This document shows positions 24,401 to 29,990 of a stretch of DNA of 64,000 bases, in pieces; positions within the stretch are counted from its first letter, which is position 1; every line of letters begins with the position of its first letter. This DNA is from Cladocopium goreaui (lineage: Eukaryota; Sar; Dinophyceae; Suessiales; Symbiodiniaceae). The stretch spans positions 626,090 to 690,089 of the forward strand of contig CAMXCT020006578.1 in assembly GCA_947184155.2 (NCBI GenBank), written 5' to 3'. The position numbers and the translations under genes were made by a program. The notes under the pieces are model-generated. The model saw only the letters and a list, made by a program, of their open reading frames with translations. It searched no databases and was not told where the DNA came from.

Positions 24401-26474
24401 TTTGTGTGTCGCTTTTTTGGCAAAACAATGCCAACAATGCCATTTCCATCATGCCCCAGTCATCAGCATGTTTGAGGATCATCACATCTAGGAATTGGTG
24501 AATAAGCCTTTACTGCAAGGTCCCTAGAGATATGAAATAATTATATAATTTGAGATTATTTTGATATTAGTTATTATATGTTCTCTAAGCTGGTAAGATC
24601 TAGTTCCCTAACTTTGAGATATCCCATTCTACAACTGGGGCTTTCCCAACGTGACCGTGGCGCGGAAGGGTGCTTCCGGATGATGTGGAGGAGCACGAAC
24701 GCCGGCGCCTGAGCTTCCAAGAGTGGACCGAGATCAACGCCAAGATCGAGGTGCCGTTTCTGAGAGACTTTCGCAGGTTGGATGGGGACATCATATCAAA
24801 CATTACATATATACATATATTGATAGTATGGGGATAGCATTTTTTTTAAATCCATTGTTTGTAATTGATATGTTATTGTATACTTTATACACTCTGGACA
24901 ATATCATAGTTTTATACTGTCATTCATGAATTGTGAAATTGTAACTTACACAGATCATATCTAACAAGTCATACACAAAATGGTAACTGATAAAATAAAC
25001 TATATGTATATTAATTAACATCGATAGAAACCACGGAGATTCCTCGTCGAAACATCATCACCGGTTGAGGAGACAGTCACGGGATCGCCATGATGGGTGA
25101 TGATCTTCAGATGGGGTTACTGGATCCCAAGCCAGATGGCTTGGGCAGCGAGACTGAAGTCGAACTATGGTTACCACTATGGGTGATGTTTAATAATATA
25201 TACCCTCTGGTAAATAAACATAGACCCTGAAAATCACCCATGTTTAATGGAAACTAGTCTGAACCAACCCCGATGACTGCCAGGGTCGAACTGTTAATTT
25301 ACCAGAGGGTAAGTTTATTCCCATAAAATAAACCCTGGATCCCTCGTCACATCACTCATCATCACTCCTTTGAGGCCACAGCGATCTTCAAAGCCTTGTT
25401 GATTGGTTGTTATTTGTGGTCATATTGCCTTGTTTTTTTTTTTGGAATATTGTGGTTTTGTGTATGGTTTAAGGATGGTTTAAGGATGGTTTAAGGATGG
25501 TTTAAGGATGGTTTAAGGATGGTTTAAGGATGGTTGATGATTATAGTAACCAAAAAAGCAACCAATAGATTGGGGATTATGTATGACAATCATTCACAAT
25601 CCGTCAATTGGGAATTCATTTCTTAACTTCAACCAGTTTTCGAACCACTGCTCTCTGTTCTTGAAACTCAGCATCCCCCCACCCAGGTTTCCATGTGGCT
25701 TTGGGGGACACCATGTTTGGATCAACCATGTCTGTGGCATCATAGAGATCGGCCATGGGACCAGATTTACATTCTTGTATGTTTGGTAGAGTGAATGGTT
25801 TTAGCCCAGAACTTTGTTTTTAATCATGTGCAATGTCACATACCACCAATTCCATATGTTTATTAGCCTCTGGTAAACTGTTACAAAAAACTATGGAAAA
25901 TCACCACTGTTAATAGGTAAATCATCTATGGGCTATTTTCAATAGCAAACTGTTGACATAATCAGGTTGGGTAATATTTATCACTGAGATCCTCGTTTTC
26001 GACGAATCAAATTTGTTCATCAATCTCACTGTAAACTGATTTTCGGTTTCCCCGTGAATCCTATTGCCATCCCTGAAATTGATGGTGAAATCTAATTTTT
26101 CCAGAAAATTGCGCGTGAAATAGCTAGTATTTGTGTTGATTATATATCCTTATAAGTTTGAATATCCTTCATTAGTATTACTATAAATCATTATTATTAT
26201 TTTTATTATTATTGGTAGTTCATTATTATTGTTGGTGGTTGCCTACCTATATATATATAATATGTTTCTCAAACATCCATAATATTGCTGGTTAGTCAAA
26301 GGCCCCCCCTTTTTCACACCCAAATATGGGGCCATGACTCGTTGACAGGCGGATGGCACCACGCCCTCCATTGCTGTGCAGAAGTGCATCTACAATGCCC
26401 TGCTGCAAGATGAGTGCCTTGGATTCACTGATCAGCGACGGGCGAGGCTTCCGGAGAAGCGGACAGCGCAATGA
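373..26474 (+). CDS. ATPS: Gene 1: ATP sulfurylase with unidentified C-terminal extension (multi-exon, 5' partial)
   Basis: ATP sulfurylase makes adenosine 5'-phosphosulfate and pyrophosphate from ATP and sulfate, the first step of sulfate assimilation. Five exons between 373 and 10107 join in phase into the C-terminal half of the enzyme: RKNFGATHFIIGRDMAGT, EDFYGAYE, VKVVDYPNMVYV, KINKLSGTEFRKRLRSGEE and IPEWFAFPKVV. The N-terminal half with the HxxH nucleotide-binding motif lies left of the window. After PKVV the phase continues through about 16 further exons to TGA at 26472-26474. The added region of about 300 residues contains acidic, basic and one hydrophobic stretch and matches no family I know. 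I saw no APS kinase P-loop, so this is not the usual sulfurylase-kinase fusion. The exon list follows separately. ATP sulfurylase identity is secure; that one transcript covers the whole span is inference from phase agreement, and a missed stop plus a second gene remains possible. Confidence 0.65.
912..1021 (+). mobile_element. Family B inverted-repeat element
   Basis: Full-length copy: CTGGTTGGTGGTTTGGAAC at the left, internal CATATATTGGGAATG and CCCAACTGACGAACTC, CCACCAACCAG at the right. No coding capacity; a MITE-like structure. Confidence 0.85.
2259..2340 (+). repeat. GGTTAATAGT tandem array abutting a family B element
   Basis: About eight copies of a 9-10-bp unit ggttaatagt run directly into the family B element at 2341. 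The same unit lies beside several other B copies. Confidence 0.85.
2341..2444 (+). mobile_element. Family B inverted-repeat element
   Basis: Full-length copy with CTGGTTGGTGG and CCACCAACCAG ends, preceded by a GGTTAATAGT array. Confidence 0.85.
2769..2811 (+). CDS. ATPS: Gene 1 exon: ATP sulfurylase, EDFYGAYE
   Basis: 43-nt exon after cccag. Encodes KSTLTSEDFYGAYE, which follows the GRDMAGT segment in ATP sulfurylases. The donor is inferred as GA (TATGAG/GAGGGG), which joins in phase to AQDMGKK in the next exon. Confidence 0.88.
3543..3651 (+). mobile_element. Family A inverted-repeat element
   Basis: Begins TACCCTCTGGTAAAC and ends GTTTACCAAGCCGGGTA, the variant right end in which AGAGGGTA is replaced by a GCCGGGTA form. 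Confidence 0.8.
3756..3859 (+). mobile_element. Family A inverted-repeat element
   Basis: Full-length 104-bp copy; the two halves are near-perfect reverse complements around a short centre (taccctctggtaattt to aaattaccagagggta). Confidence 0.9.
5314..5445 (+). CDS. ATPS: Gene 1 exon: ATP sulfurylase, VVDYPNMVYV
   Basis: 44-codon exon after ttttttccgcgag, ending CAG/gtgaaa. Encodes AQDMGKKHSAELNVKVVDY then PNMVYVAGMREKNGD and VQADEQ. It aligns with the segment between FYGxYE and the SGT motif in ATP sulfurylases, including the VYV...ADE pattern. Confidence 0.9.
5446..7165 (+). other. Gene 1 intron
   Basis: AT-rich. The short open frames at 5764-5967, 6318-6653 and 6698-6940 have no supporting splice or family signal, and the exons on either side join without a gap. 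Nothing else is recognised. Confidence 0.7.
7166..7203 (+). CDS. ATPS: Gene 1 exon: ATP sulfurylase, LSGTE
   Basis: 38-nt exon after cacgcgag. Encodes AKGLKINKLSGTE, the conserved SGT segment. Donor ACGGA/GTGCCT. Leaves two bases that join exactly with the next exon to read SGTEFRKRL. Confidence 0.87.
7361..7435 (+). repeat. GGATCCATG hairpin
   Basis: ggatccatgtatgctatata and its reverse complement flank a loop of about 35 nt. A similar ggatccatg...catggatcc hairpin occurs at 23508-23597. Confidence 0.8.
8553..8662 (+). mobile_element. Family A element, variant right end
   Basis: Left end taacctctggtaaac; right end ccaggccgggta. Confidence 0.75.
8690..8839 (+). mobile_element. Family C inverted-repeat element
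   Basis: About 150 bp. Has the shared core ggccatat...ggggatattcc and aggccttatatatggtaggta, and ends gaaacggccattga. The left end has diverged (ttcactgggagatcttcagg). Confidence 0.75.
9580..9684 (+). mobile_element. Family A element, CCCTG arm variant
   Basis: Ends TACCCTCTGGT and ACCGGAGGGTA. The stem reads catagaccctgaaaat on one side and gccagggtctatg on the other: both arms differ from the common type in a complementary way. Confidence 0.88.
10041..10107 (+). CDS. ATPS: Gene 1 exon: ATP sulfurylase, EEIPEWFAFP
   Basis: 67-nt exon after catcgag. Encodes FRKRLRSGEEIPEWFAFPKV followed by VQ, the most diagnostic C-terminal motif of ATP sulfurylase. The donor is GC (GTGCAG/GCGCCG), leaving phase 0. 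Confidence 0.92.
10180..10279 (+). mobile_element. Family B element
   Basis: Left end CTGATTGGTGG, right end AACAACCAG; the internal CCCAACTGAC core is present. Confidence 0.82.
10335..10440 (+). mobile_element. Family A element
   Basis: Left end TACCCTCTGGTAAACATAC, right end AGTTTACCAGAGGG; the last two bases of the right end are changed. Confidence 0.85.
11455..11900 (+). repeat. Diverged tandem repeat of about 118 bp, four copies
   Basis: The unit runs from gatttcgatgcttcccc through ctaatattgaatt, caccttaat and ttttaaaacctaattaga to atattgccaaa. Units differ by substitutions and A-run length, so the array is old. Confidence 0.8.
12532..12764 (+). mobile_element. Family A element interrupted by other sequence
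   Basis: The left end (taccctctggttatg) and right half (from about 12665, ending tttaccagaggggta) are separated by about 120 bp of unrelated sequence containing a family C-like piece (ggtctatgtaagggatat). Confidence 0.65.
12964..12979 (+). CDS. ATPS: Gene 1 micro-exon, VLRDG
   Basis: 16-nt exon after cccagacctcccag, encoding VLRDG. This extends PKVVQ to PKVVQVLRDG, as at the end of ATP sulfurylase domains. Donor GGAG/GTGCGA; one base left joins TG of the next exon to give V. A GC donor eight bases downstream (GGTGCGA/GC) would also keep phase. Confidence 0.7.
13453..13493 (+). CDS. Gene 1 exon, IKHGGRLPDLAME
   Basis: 41 nt after cactgcag, ending ATGGAG/gtcaac. In phase with both neighbours. 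First exon beyond the recognisable ATP sulfurylase domain. Confidence 0.65.
13600..13707 (+). mobile_element. Family A element
   Basis: Full-length copy in the 275-nt intron between two gene 1 exons; ends TACCCTCTGGTAATTTG and GTTTACCAGAGGGTA. Confidence 0.9.
13769..13798 (+). CDS. Gene 1 exon, IAVGFAEESE
   Basis: Ten codons after a strong tract (cttttttcgtttttaaaacag), ending TCAGAG/gtcaat. Phase 0 on both sides. Confidence 0.65.
14340..14392 (+). CDS. Gene 1 candidate exon, RWQIDFSFLMSRVTEQQ
   Basis: Phase-0 acceptor gctggcag; GC donor CAAGA/GCTAAG leaves two bases that fit the next exon. The frame stays open further, through ELRNTSDAERDFVAQNNI, so the donor is uncertain. An alternative start is 14349. 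Confidence 0.4.
14679..14806 (+). mobile_element. Family B element
   Basis: CTGGTTGGTGGTGTCTGGAAC to TTCAACCACCAACCAG, with the CCCAACTGACAAACTC core. Confidence 0.85.
15138..15244 (+). mobile_element. Family A element
   Basis: TACCCTCTGGTAAACATAC to ACATAACCAGAGGGTA. It is inserted in a GGTTAATGGTGG repeat beside B-type sequence. Confidence 0.88.
15264..15400 (+). mobile_element. Family B element
   Basis: Degenerate left end (CTGTTGGTGACTGGAAC), intact right end (GAAACCACCAACCAG); internal duplication of ggaaccatg. Confidence 0.75.
15564..15669 (+). mobile_element. Family A element
   Basis: Full-length; arms ggtaaactgttacatagctatgg and atagctatgttagtttacc. Confidence 0.9.
15722..15835 (+). 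repeat. Dispersed repeat, copy 1
   Basis: Shares cgaccgagccctgcgaccga, then tggttaataag, aatcatcccaaaatggct and gtgaaatat, with 31565-31670. The second copy starts at the end of a gene 2 exon. Confidence 0.75.
15927..16037 (+). mobile_element. Family B element
   Basis: CTGGTTGGTGGTTTCAAAC to AACCACAACCAG; the core reads TCCCATTGACGAACTC. Confidence 0.82.
16233..16301 (+). CDS. Gene 1 exon, TSLLPWRRVTCAVFALHST
   Basis: GC-rich exon after aattacccatag, donor GGCTC/GTGGCA. The chosen frame joins the next exon to read KCGSWIVAQGSS. Another frame (DLRRVRAAFNEVRLVAQRRF) is also open, so the frame rests on phase agreement alone. Confidence 0.5.
16334..16447 (+). mobile_element. Family A element, variant right end
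   Basis: TACCCTCTGGTAAACTG to GTTTACCAGGCCGGGTA, 32 bp after the preceding exon. Confidence 0.85.
17401..17509 (+). mobile_element. Family A element, CCCTG arm variant
   Basis: Stem catgaaccctgaaaat pairs with gccagggtctatg; ends TACTCTCTGGT and CCAGAGGGTA. Confidence 0.85.
17523..17640 (+). mobile_element. Degenerate family A element
   Basis: Starts taccacctggtcatttaacatag and keeps ccatggctatgttagtca; the right terminus has decayed. Confidence 0.55.
17651..17760 (+). mobile_element. Family A element
   Basis: ACCCTCTGGTAAACATAC to TTAATTTACCGGAGGGTA. Confidence 0.85.
17919..17978 (+). CDS. Gene 1 exon, WIVAQGSSREDEDEWNDVD
   Basis: 60 nt after gaaaaagcag, donor GATGG/gtaaat. The peptide is acidic. 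Phases match the exons at 16301 and 19815. Confidence 0.68.
19310..19640 (+). repeat. Degenerate ATATCAT/AAAATCCCATTA tandem region
   Basis: Repeated taaaatcccatta and agatatcat words at irregular spacing of about 20-30 bp; AT-rich, no coding sense. Confidence 0.6.
19815..19860 (+). CDS. Gene 1 exon, YEDVLSSNWSKNHGE
   Basis: After tttttccgcggag, ending GGGGAG/gtgacc. The junction with the upstream exon reads DVDGYEDV. Confidence 0.65.
20070..20193 (+). mobile_element. Family A element, degenerate
   Basis: taaccctttggttatttaagg to gttaaataaccagatggta. This belongs to the sub-type with ggttatttaa / ttaaataacc arms. Confidence 0.7.
20228..20290 (+). mobile_element. Family A element, 3' truncated
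   Basis: Left half only, taccctctggtaaacatac to ctgggtaaatcaactatt. Confidence 0.65.
20530..20641 (+). mobile_element. Family A element
   Basis: TACCCTCTGGTAAAC to CATAACCAGAGGGTA, full-length. Confidence 0.88.
20872..20924 (+). CDS. Gene 1 exon, VCGARLRTVLQSVEGLS
   Basis: 53 nt after cagctttgcag; GC donor TCCAG/GCGAAA. Phase 0 in, two bases out. A CT-rich tract (tctctctc...) upstream could serve as polypyrimidine tract. Confidence 0.7.
21210..21241 (+). CDS. Gene 1 exon, HDGATARGIP
   Basis: 32 nt after ctctaatttag; GA donor CCAG/GAGCTT. In phase with its neighbours, giving LSRHDGATARGIPALPI. Confidence 0.62.
21767..21791 (+). CDS. Gene 1 micro-exon, ALPIANCSG
   Basis: 25 nt after atttacgaag, donor TCGGG/gtagcc. 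Supported only by phase and splice words. Confidence 0.5.
22310..22350 (+). mobile_element. Family C element, left-end fragment
   Basis: tcaatggccatttcaggaat followed by ctaaattggacctaccatata; the rest is missing, replaced by a TA run and a family A element. Confidence 0.65.
22371..22482 (+). mobile_element. Family A element, variant right end
   Basis: tatcctctggtaaactaac to cagtttaccaggccgggta. Confidence 0.8.
22611..22652 (+). CDS. Gene 1 exon, LLFSTLMLCWNIR
   Basis: 42 nt after atcgcggcag; GC donor CGCAG/GCGACT. A short hydrophobic stretch, too short on its own to call a membrane helix. Confidence 0.6.
22732..22836 (+). mobile_element. Family B element
   Basis: CTGATTGGTGG to TACCACCAACCAG. 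Confidence 0.82.
22927..23044 (+). mobile_element. Family B element, right end decayed
   Basis: CTGGTTGGTGGTTTGGAAC with the intact CCCAACTGACGAACTCC core; the right end is ttcaaccaaaaaacag, followed by a reversed GGTTAATAGT array. Confidence 0.78.
23045..23200 (+). repeat. TTAACCATTATTAACCA array
   Basis: Reverse complement of the GGTTAATAGT unit, interrupted by B-type ends (ccaccaaccagatatctcatt). Confidence 0.8.
23275..23301 (+). CDS. Gene 1 micro-exon, EDAVVSSS
   Basis: 27 nt after gaccttggag, donor TCACG/gtttga; phase fits both sides (NIRREDAVVSSSR). Confidence 0.5.
23361..23464 (+). mobile_element. Family A element, near-perfect palindrome
   Basis: Left arm ctggtgaactaacatagcaa and right arm ttgctatgttagttcaccag are exact complements. 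They carry changes (GTGAAC/GTTCAC, GCAA/TTGC) not found in other copies. Confidence 0.93.
23508..23597 (+). repeat. GGATCC hairpin
   Basis: ggatccatg...gaatatttacctacattg pairs with caatgtaggtaaatattc...catggatcc around a loop of about 30 nt. Confidence 0.85.
23743..23769 (+). CDS. Gene 1 micro-exon, RHRRQRVGT
   Basis: 27 nt after taaaatctag; GC donor ACAAG/GCACCC. The peptide is strongly basic. In phase with its neighbours. Confidence 0.52.
23943..24063 (+). mobile_element. Family A element, degenerate right end
   Basis: taacctctggtaaactaac to gttagtcataaccagatggta. Confidence 0.78.
24200..24244 (+). CDS. Gene 1 exon, PSLWRELRPQRDQT
   Basis: 45 nt after ccatttctgcgag; GA donor ACCTG/GAAGAT. 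Joins VGTS upstream and WVLPDD downstream. Confidence 0.58.
24669..24776 (+). CDS. Gene 1 exon, DDVEEHERRRLSFQEWTEIN
   Basis: 108-nt GC-rich exon after gcgcggaag, donor CGCAG/gttgga. Also encodes AKIEVPFLRDFR. Charged, soluble-looking and clearly coding in composition; no family recognised. Confidence 0.72.
25077..25158 (+). CDS. Gene 1 exon, HGIAMMGDDLQMGLLDPKPD
   Basis: 82 nt after gaggagacag, ending ACTGAA/gtcgaa in phase 0. Continues GLGSETE. Confidence 0.68.
25201..25311 (+). mobile_element. Family A element, CCCTG arm variant
   Basis: catagaccctgaaaat pairs with gccagggtcga; ends TACCCTCTGGT and ACCAGAGGGTA. Confidence 0.88.
25460..25537 (+). repeat. 11-bp tandem repeat GGTTTAAGGAT
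   Basis: Seven near-identical copies in a row. Confidence 0.92.
25864..25973 (+). mobile_element. Family A element, degenerate ends
   Basis: tagcctctggtaaactgtta to gacataatcaggttgggta. Confidence 0.72.
26349..26474 (+). CDS. Gene 1 terminal exon
   Basis: After tcgttgacag. Encodes ADGTTPSIAVQKCIYNALLQ then DECLGFTDQRRARLPEKRTA and Q, ending TGA. Phase 0 agrees with the exon ending 25158. GC content and amino-acid make-up are unlike the flanks. No family recognised. Confidence 0.72.
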   Translation, partial: ADGTTPSIAVQKCIYNALLQDECLGFTDQRRARLPEKRTAQ

Positions 26475-27032
26475 GCGCGAAAGGCGGAGACAGGGCGCAA
26501 TGAGCGCTTCAATCAAAAATGAAACAAGGTGGCAGCGCCAGCTTGGCTCAGTCGGTAGAAGCTAAGCCTTCTGATGCTGCGTTTGCAGGTTCGATTCTGG
26601 GTGGAAACGATCATCGATTTCTTGCAGCACAGCAGTCTTGTTTGTGATCCACCTGACCGTGTGTCATGGAAACGCCTGAGCCGTTAGCAATGAAGAAGCT
26701 CCACCTCAAAGGTTAGAGGAAGAGATGGGAGGAGAGGATTCGAGAGCAGGATCAAGGACAGCTTGAAAACGCTGGAACTCGTCAAAGAGCGTTGGTAATT
26801 GGACTTCGAGGGCTCAAGTGAGCAACATTTACATGTATCACTGCCGTGGGGCTTTACGCCTTCACGAAGTCAGAGACCCAGTTGATTACCTGTCGAGTGA
26901 CGGTTTCAACATAGAGTTTGCGTGTCATGCGACACAATGTGACATGTTGCGGATCAGCACAGCAATGTCATTTCAGCTTGATTCAGTGATAGTTTCATTG
27001 CAGGTGTTGGTCACAGCCTCGACCTCAATTCT
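26475..27032 (+). other. Gene 1 - gene 2 intergenic interval
   Basis: About 560 bp, less AT-rich than the introns; holds gene 1 3' UTR, a tRNA-like remnant (26539-26612) and gene 2 5' UTR. An AG at 27001-27003 after tttcattgcag is a candidate acceptor for spliced-leader trans-splicing 30 nt before the gene 2 ATG. No spliced-leader gene sequence was seen in the window. Confidence 0.5.
26539..26612 (+). pseudogene. tRNA-like remnant (possibly Arg-TCT)
   Basis: gcttggctcagtcggtagaa resembles a D-arm / A box and gcaggttcgattctg a T-arm / B box at tRNA spacing. The loop cttctga would give anticodon TCT. Acceptor and anticodon stems do not pair properly, so it is a degenerate tRNA or tRNA-derived repeat. 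Confidence 0.4.
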
Positions 27033-27053
27033 ATGGCAGCTTCGCAAGGAAAG
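27033..27053 (+). CDS. Gene 2 exon 1, MAASQGK
   Basis: First ATG after a good acceptor (tttcattgcag, 27003). Ends AAG/gtatgt, a strong donor, phase 0. Confidence 0.6.
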
Positions 27054-29958
27054 GTATGTCCAATACACATCAGCATAAGCACACGCCTTGTGCCACAATT
27101 GCTTGCATCAGGCTTTCAGCGCGATCGCCTTGTATCAATGATGCCTTCAAAGCAGGAGCGCAAGGTACTTAGCATTATTCATCATACGTCTACCATCCAT
27201 CCCAAAAGCAACATAACACATGCTCTTTTGTGAGGTTTCCCGGTGCTTGCCAAGAGCGAGTTCGGACAGACATGCCTTTTCTGGTTTCCCTATGATGCAA
27301 CCGTGCAAGACTTGAAGGCCGCCTCTCTTTTTTTTGTGTGTCGCCATACACGCAAAGTTGCAAGCAACATCAACCTTTTATCCACCCTTTGTCCAACCTT
27401 CAACCCTCTACCTACCGGTCCTCCAGCCTCTATCAACCCTTTATCCACCCTTTATCCAACCTTCAACCCTCTACCTACCGGTCCTCCAGCCTCTATCAAC
27501 CCTTTATCCACCCTTTATCCACTCTTTATCCACCCTTTATCCGACCTTCAACCCTCTGCCTCTATCAACCCTTTATCCACCATTTATCCGACCTTCAACC
27601 CTCTACCTACCGGTCCTCCAGCCTCTATCAACCCTTTATCCACCCTTTATCCGACCTTCAACCCTCTACCTACCGGTCCTCCAGCCTCTATCAACCCTTT
27701 ATCCACCCTTTATCCGACCTTCAACCCTCTACCTACCGGTCCTCCAGCCTCTATCAACCCTTTACCCACCCTTTATCCGACCTTCAACCCTCTACCTACC
27801 GGACCTCCTCTATCAACCCTTTATCCGACCTTCAACCCTCTACCTACCGGTCCTCCAGCCTCTATCAACCCTTTATCCACCATTTATCCGACCTTCAACC
27901 CTCTACCTACCGGTCCTCCAGCCTCTATCAACCCTTTATCCACCCTTTATCCAACCTTCAACCCTCTACCTACCGGTCCTCCAGCCTCTATCAACCCTTT
28001 ATCCACCCTTTATCCAACCTTCAACCCTCTACCTACCGGTCCTCCAGCCTCTATCAACCCTTTATCCACCCTTTATCCACCCTTTATCCAACTTTCAACC
28101 CTCTACCTACCGGTCCTCCAGCCTCTATTAACTCTTTACCCACCCTTTATCCGACCTTCAACCCTCTACCTACCGGTCCTCCAGCCTCTATCAACCCTTT
28201 ATCCACCCTTTATCCACCCTTTATCCAACTTTCAACCCTCTACCTACCGGTCCTCCAGCCTCTATTAACCCTTTACCCACCCTTTATCCGACCTTCAACG
28301 CTCTACCTACCGGTCCTCCAGCCTCTATATCAACCCTTTATCCACCCTTTATCCGACCTTCAACCCTCTACTCTCTACCTACCAGTCCTCCAGCCTCTAT
28401 CAACCCTTTATCCACCCTTTATCCAACCTTCAACCCTCTACCTACCGGTCCTCCTCTATCAACCCTTTATCCACCCTTTATCCAACCTTCAACCCTCTAC
28501 CTACCGGTCCTCCAGCCTCTATCAACCCTTTATCCACCCTTTATCCGACCTTCAACCCTCTACCTACCGGTCCTCCAGCCTCTATCAACCCTTTATCCAC
28601 CCTTTATCCACCCTTTATCCAACTTTCAACCCTCTACCTACCGGTCCTCCAGCCTCTATTAACCCTTTACCCACCCTTTATCCGACCTTCAACGCTCTAC
28701 CTACCGGTCCTCCAGCCTCTATATCAACCCTTTATCCACCCTTTATCCGACCTTCAACCCTCTACTCTCTACCTACCAGTCCTCCAGCCTCTATCAACCC
28801 TTTATCCACCCTTTATCCAACCTTCAACCCTCTACCTACCGGTCCTCCAGCCTCTATCAACCCTTTATCCACCCTCATCCAACCTTCAACCCTCTACCTA
28901 CAGGGTGGATAAAGGGTTGATAGAGGAGGGAGGACTGGTAGGTAGAGGGTTGAAGGTCGGATAAAGGGTGGATAAAGGGTTGATAACAGCCCTAAAGGCG
29001 GCCCAACAACCACCATAACAGCCCTAAAGGCGGCCCAGCAACCATCATAAGACCCGTAGGTCGCCAACCTACAGCCCCAAAGGCTTTCCAACAACCACCC
29101 TATGACCCGTAGGTCAAAGATTTGTGCCCATGAAAATGGAGGTTTTCATGGGAAAATCATCTATAATATGGATTTAATAGGTATATACTATATTCCCTCT
29201 GGTAAACTAACAGTTTGCTATCGAAAATCCAAATTTTTGATAGGTAAAACAAACAATAAATGGTCATTTTCACTAGCTATGTTAAATTATCATAGGGTAA
29301 GAAGTAGGGTTTCAAAGGGGAACATGATGTCTATAAGTGAGATCATATTCTTTGTCCCCATTTGAATAGGGTACAATGAGGTTCATAGGGAGCTAATGAT
29401 TTGTTGGGGGAAGTAAAGGGATATGATAAAAGTCATCTCAGGAAATATAACCATGCTATATCTGGAGACATTTTTTATAGATTGCCCTGAGATGACCCTG
29501 AGAATGCCATAATGATATTAGATATACTCGTGCCCTGAGATGTTATGGTATTAGATAGAGATAGAGATAGATAGATGGATGGATAGATAGATAGATCGAT
29601 AGACAGATTGATAGAAAGAAAGATAGATAGATAGATATAAAATGAGATGTTTATATATCCCCTAATACCATGGTATACCTCATGGAATATGATAATAACC
29701 ATGGGATGTGATATTATGGGATATACATGGCCCCAGTGAGATATCATGGAAAACAAAATTGGCATATCTGGGAATCCGGGGACCCAAGCGTTTTCATACT
29801 CGGAAAATCAGACATCAGACCTGCGAGGCTAGGACATTCGTATTTTTTTGTTGTATGGGAAAATCCATGATCACCAGATAATACCCTCTGGTTATGCCAA
29901 AAAAACTATTGAACATGGCCATGGAAATAGTGTATTCACCCATGAAAGATCGTGATTT

Positions 29959-29990
<32 letters not shown>

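Noticed and set aside
10108-26348. APS kinase or pyrophosphatase domain expected downstream of ATP sulfurylase
   Set aside because: Looked for a GxxGxGKS/T-type P-loop and the DGD and FTG segments in all plausible exons and found none.
26475-27032. Spliced-leader RNA gene between genes 1 and 2
   Set aside because: The known dinoflagellate leader ending TTTTGGCTCAAG is not present; gcttggctcagtcgg only resembles it and fits a tRNA D-arm better.
27243-28912. Open frames of 265-524 codons in three + frames
   Set aside because: They are produced by the 65-bp satellite, whose unit lacks stops; all three frames are open and the sequence repeats the same peptides.
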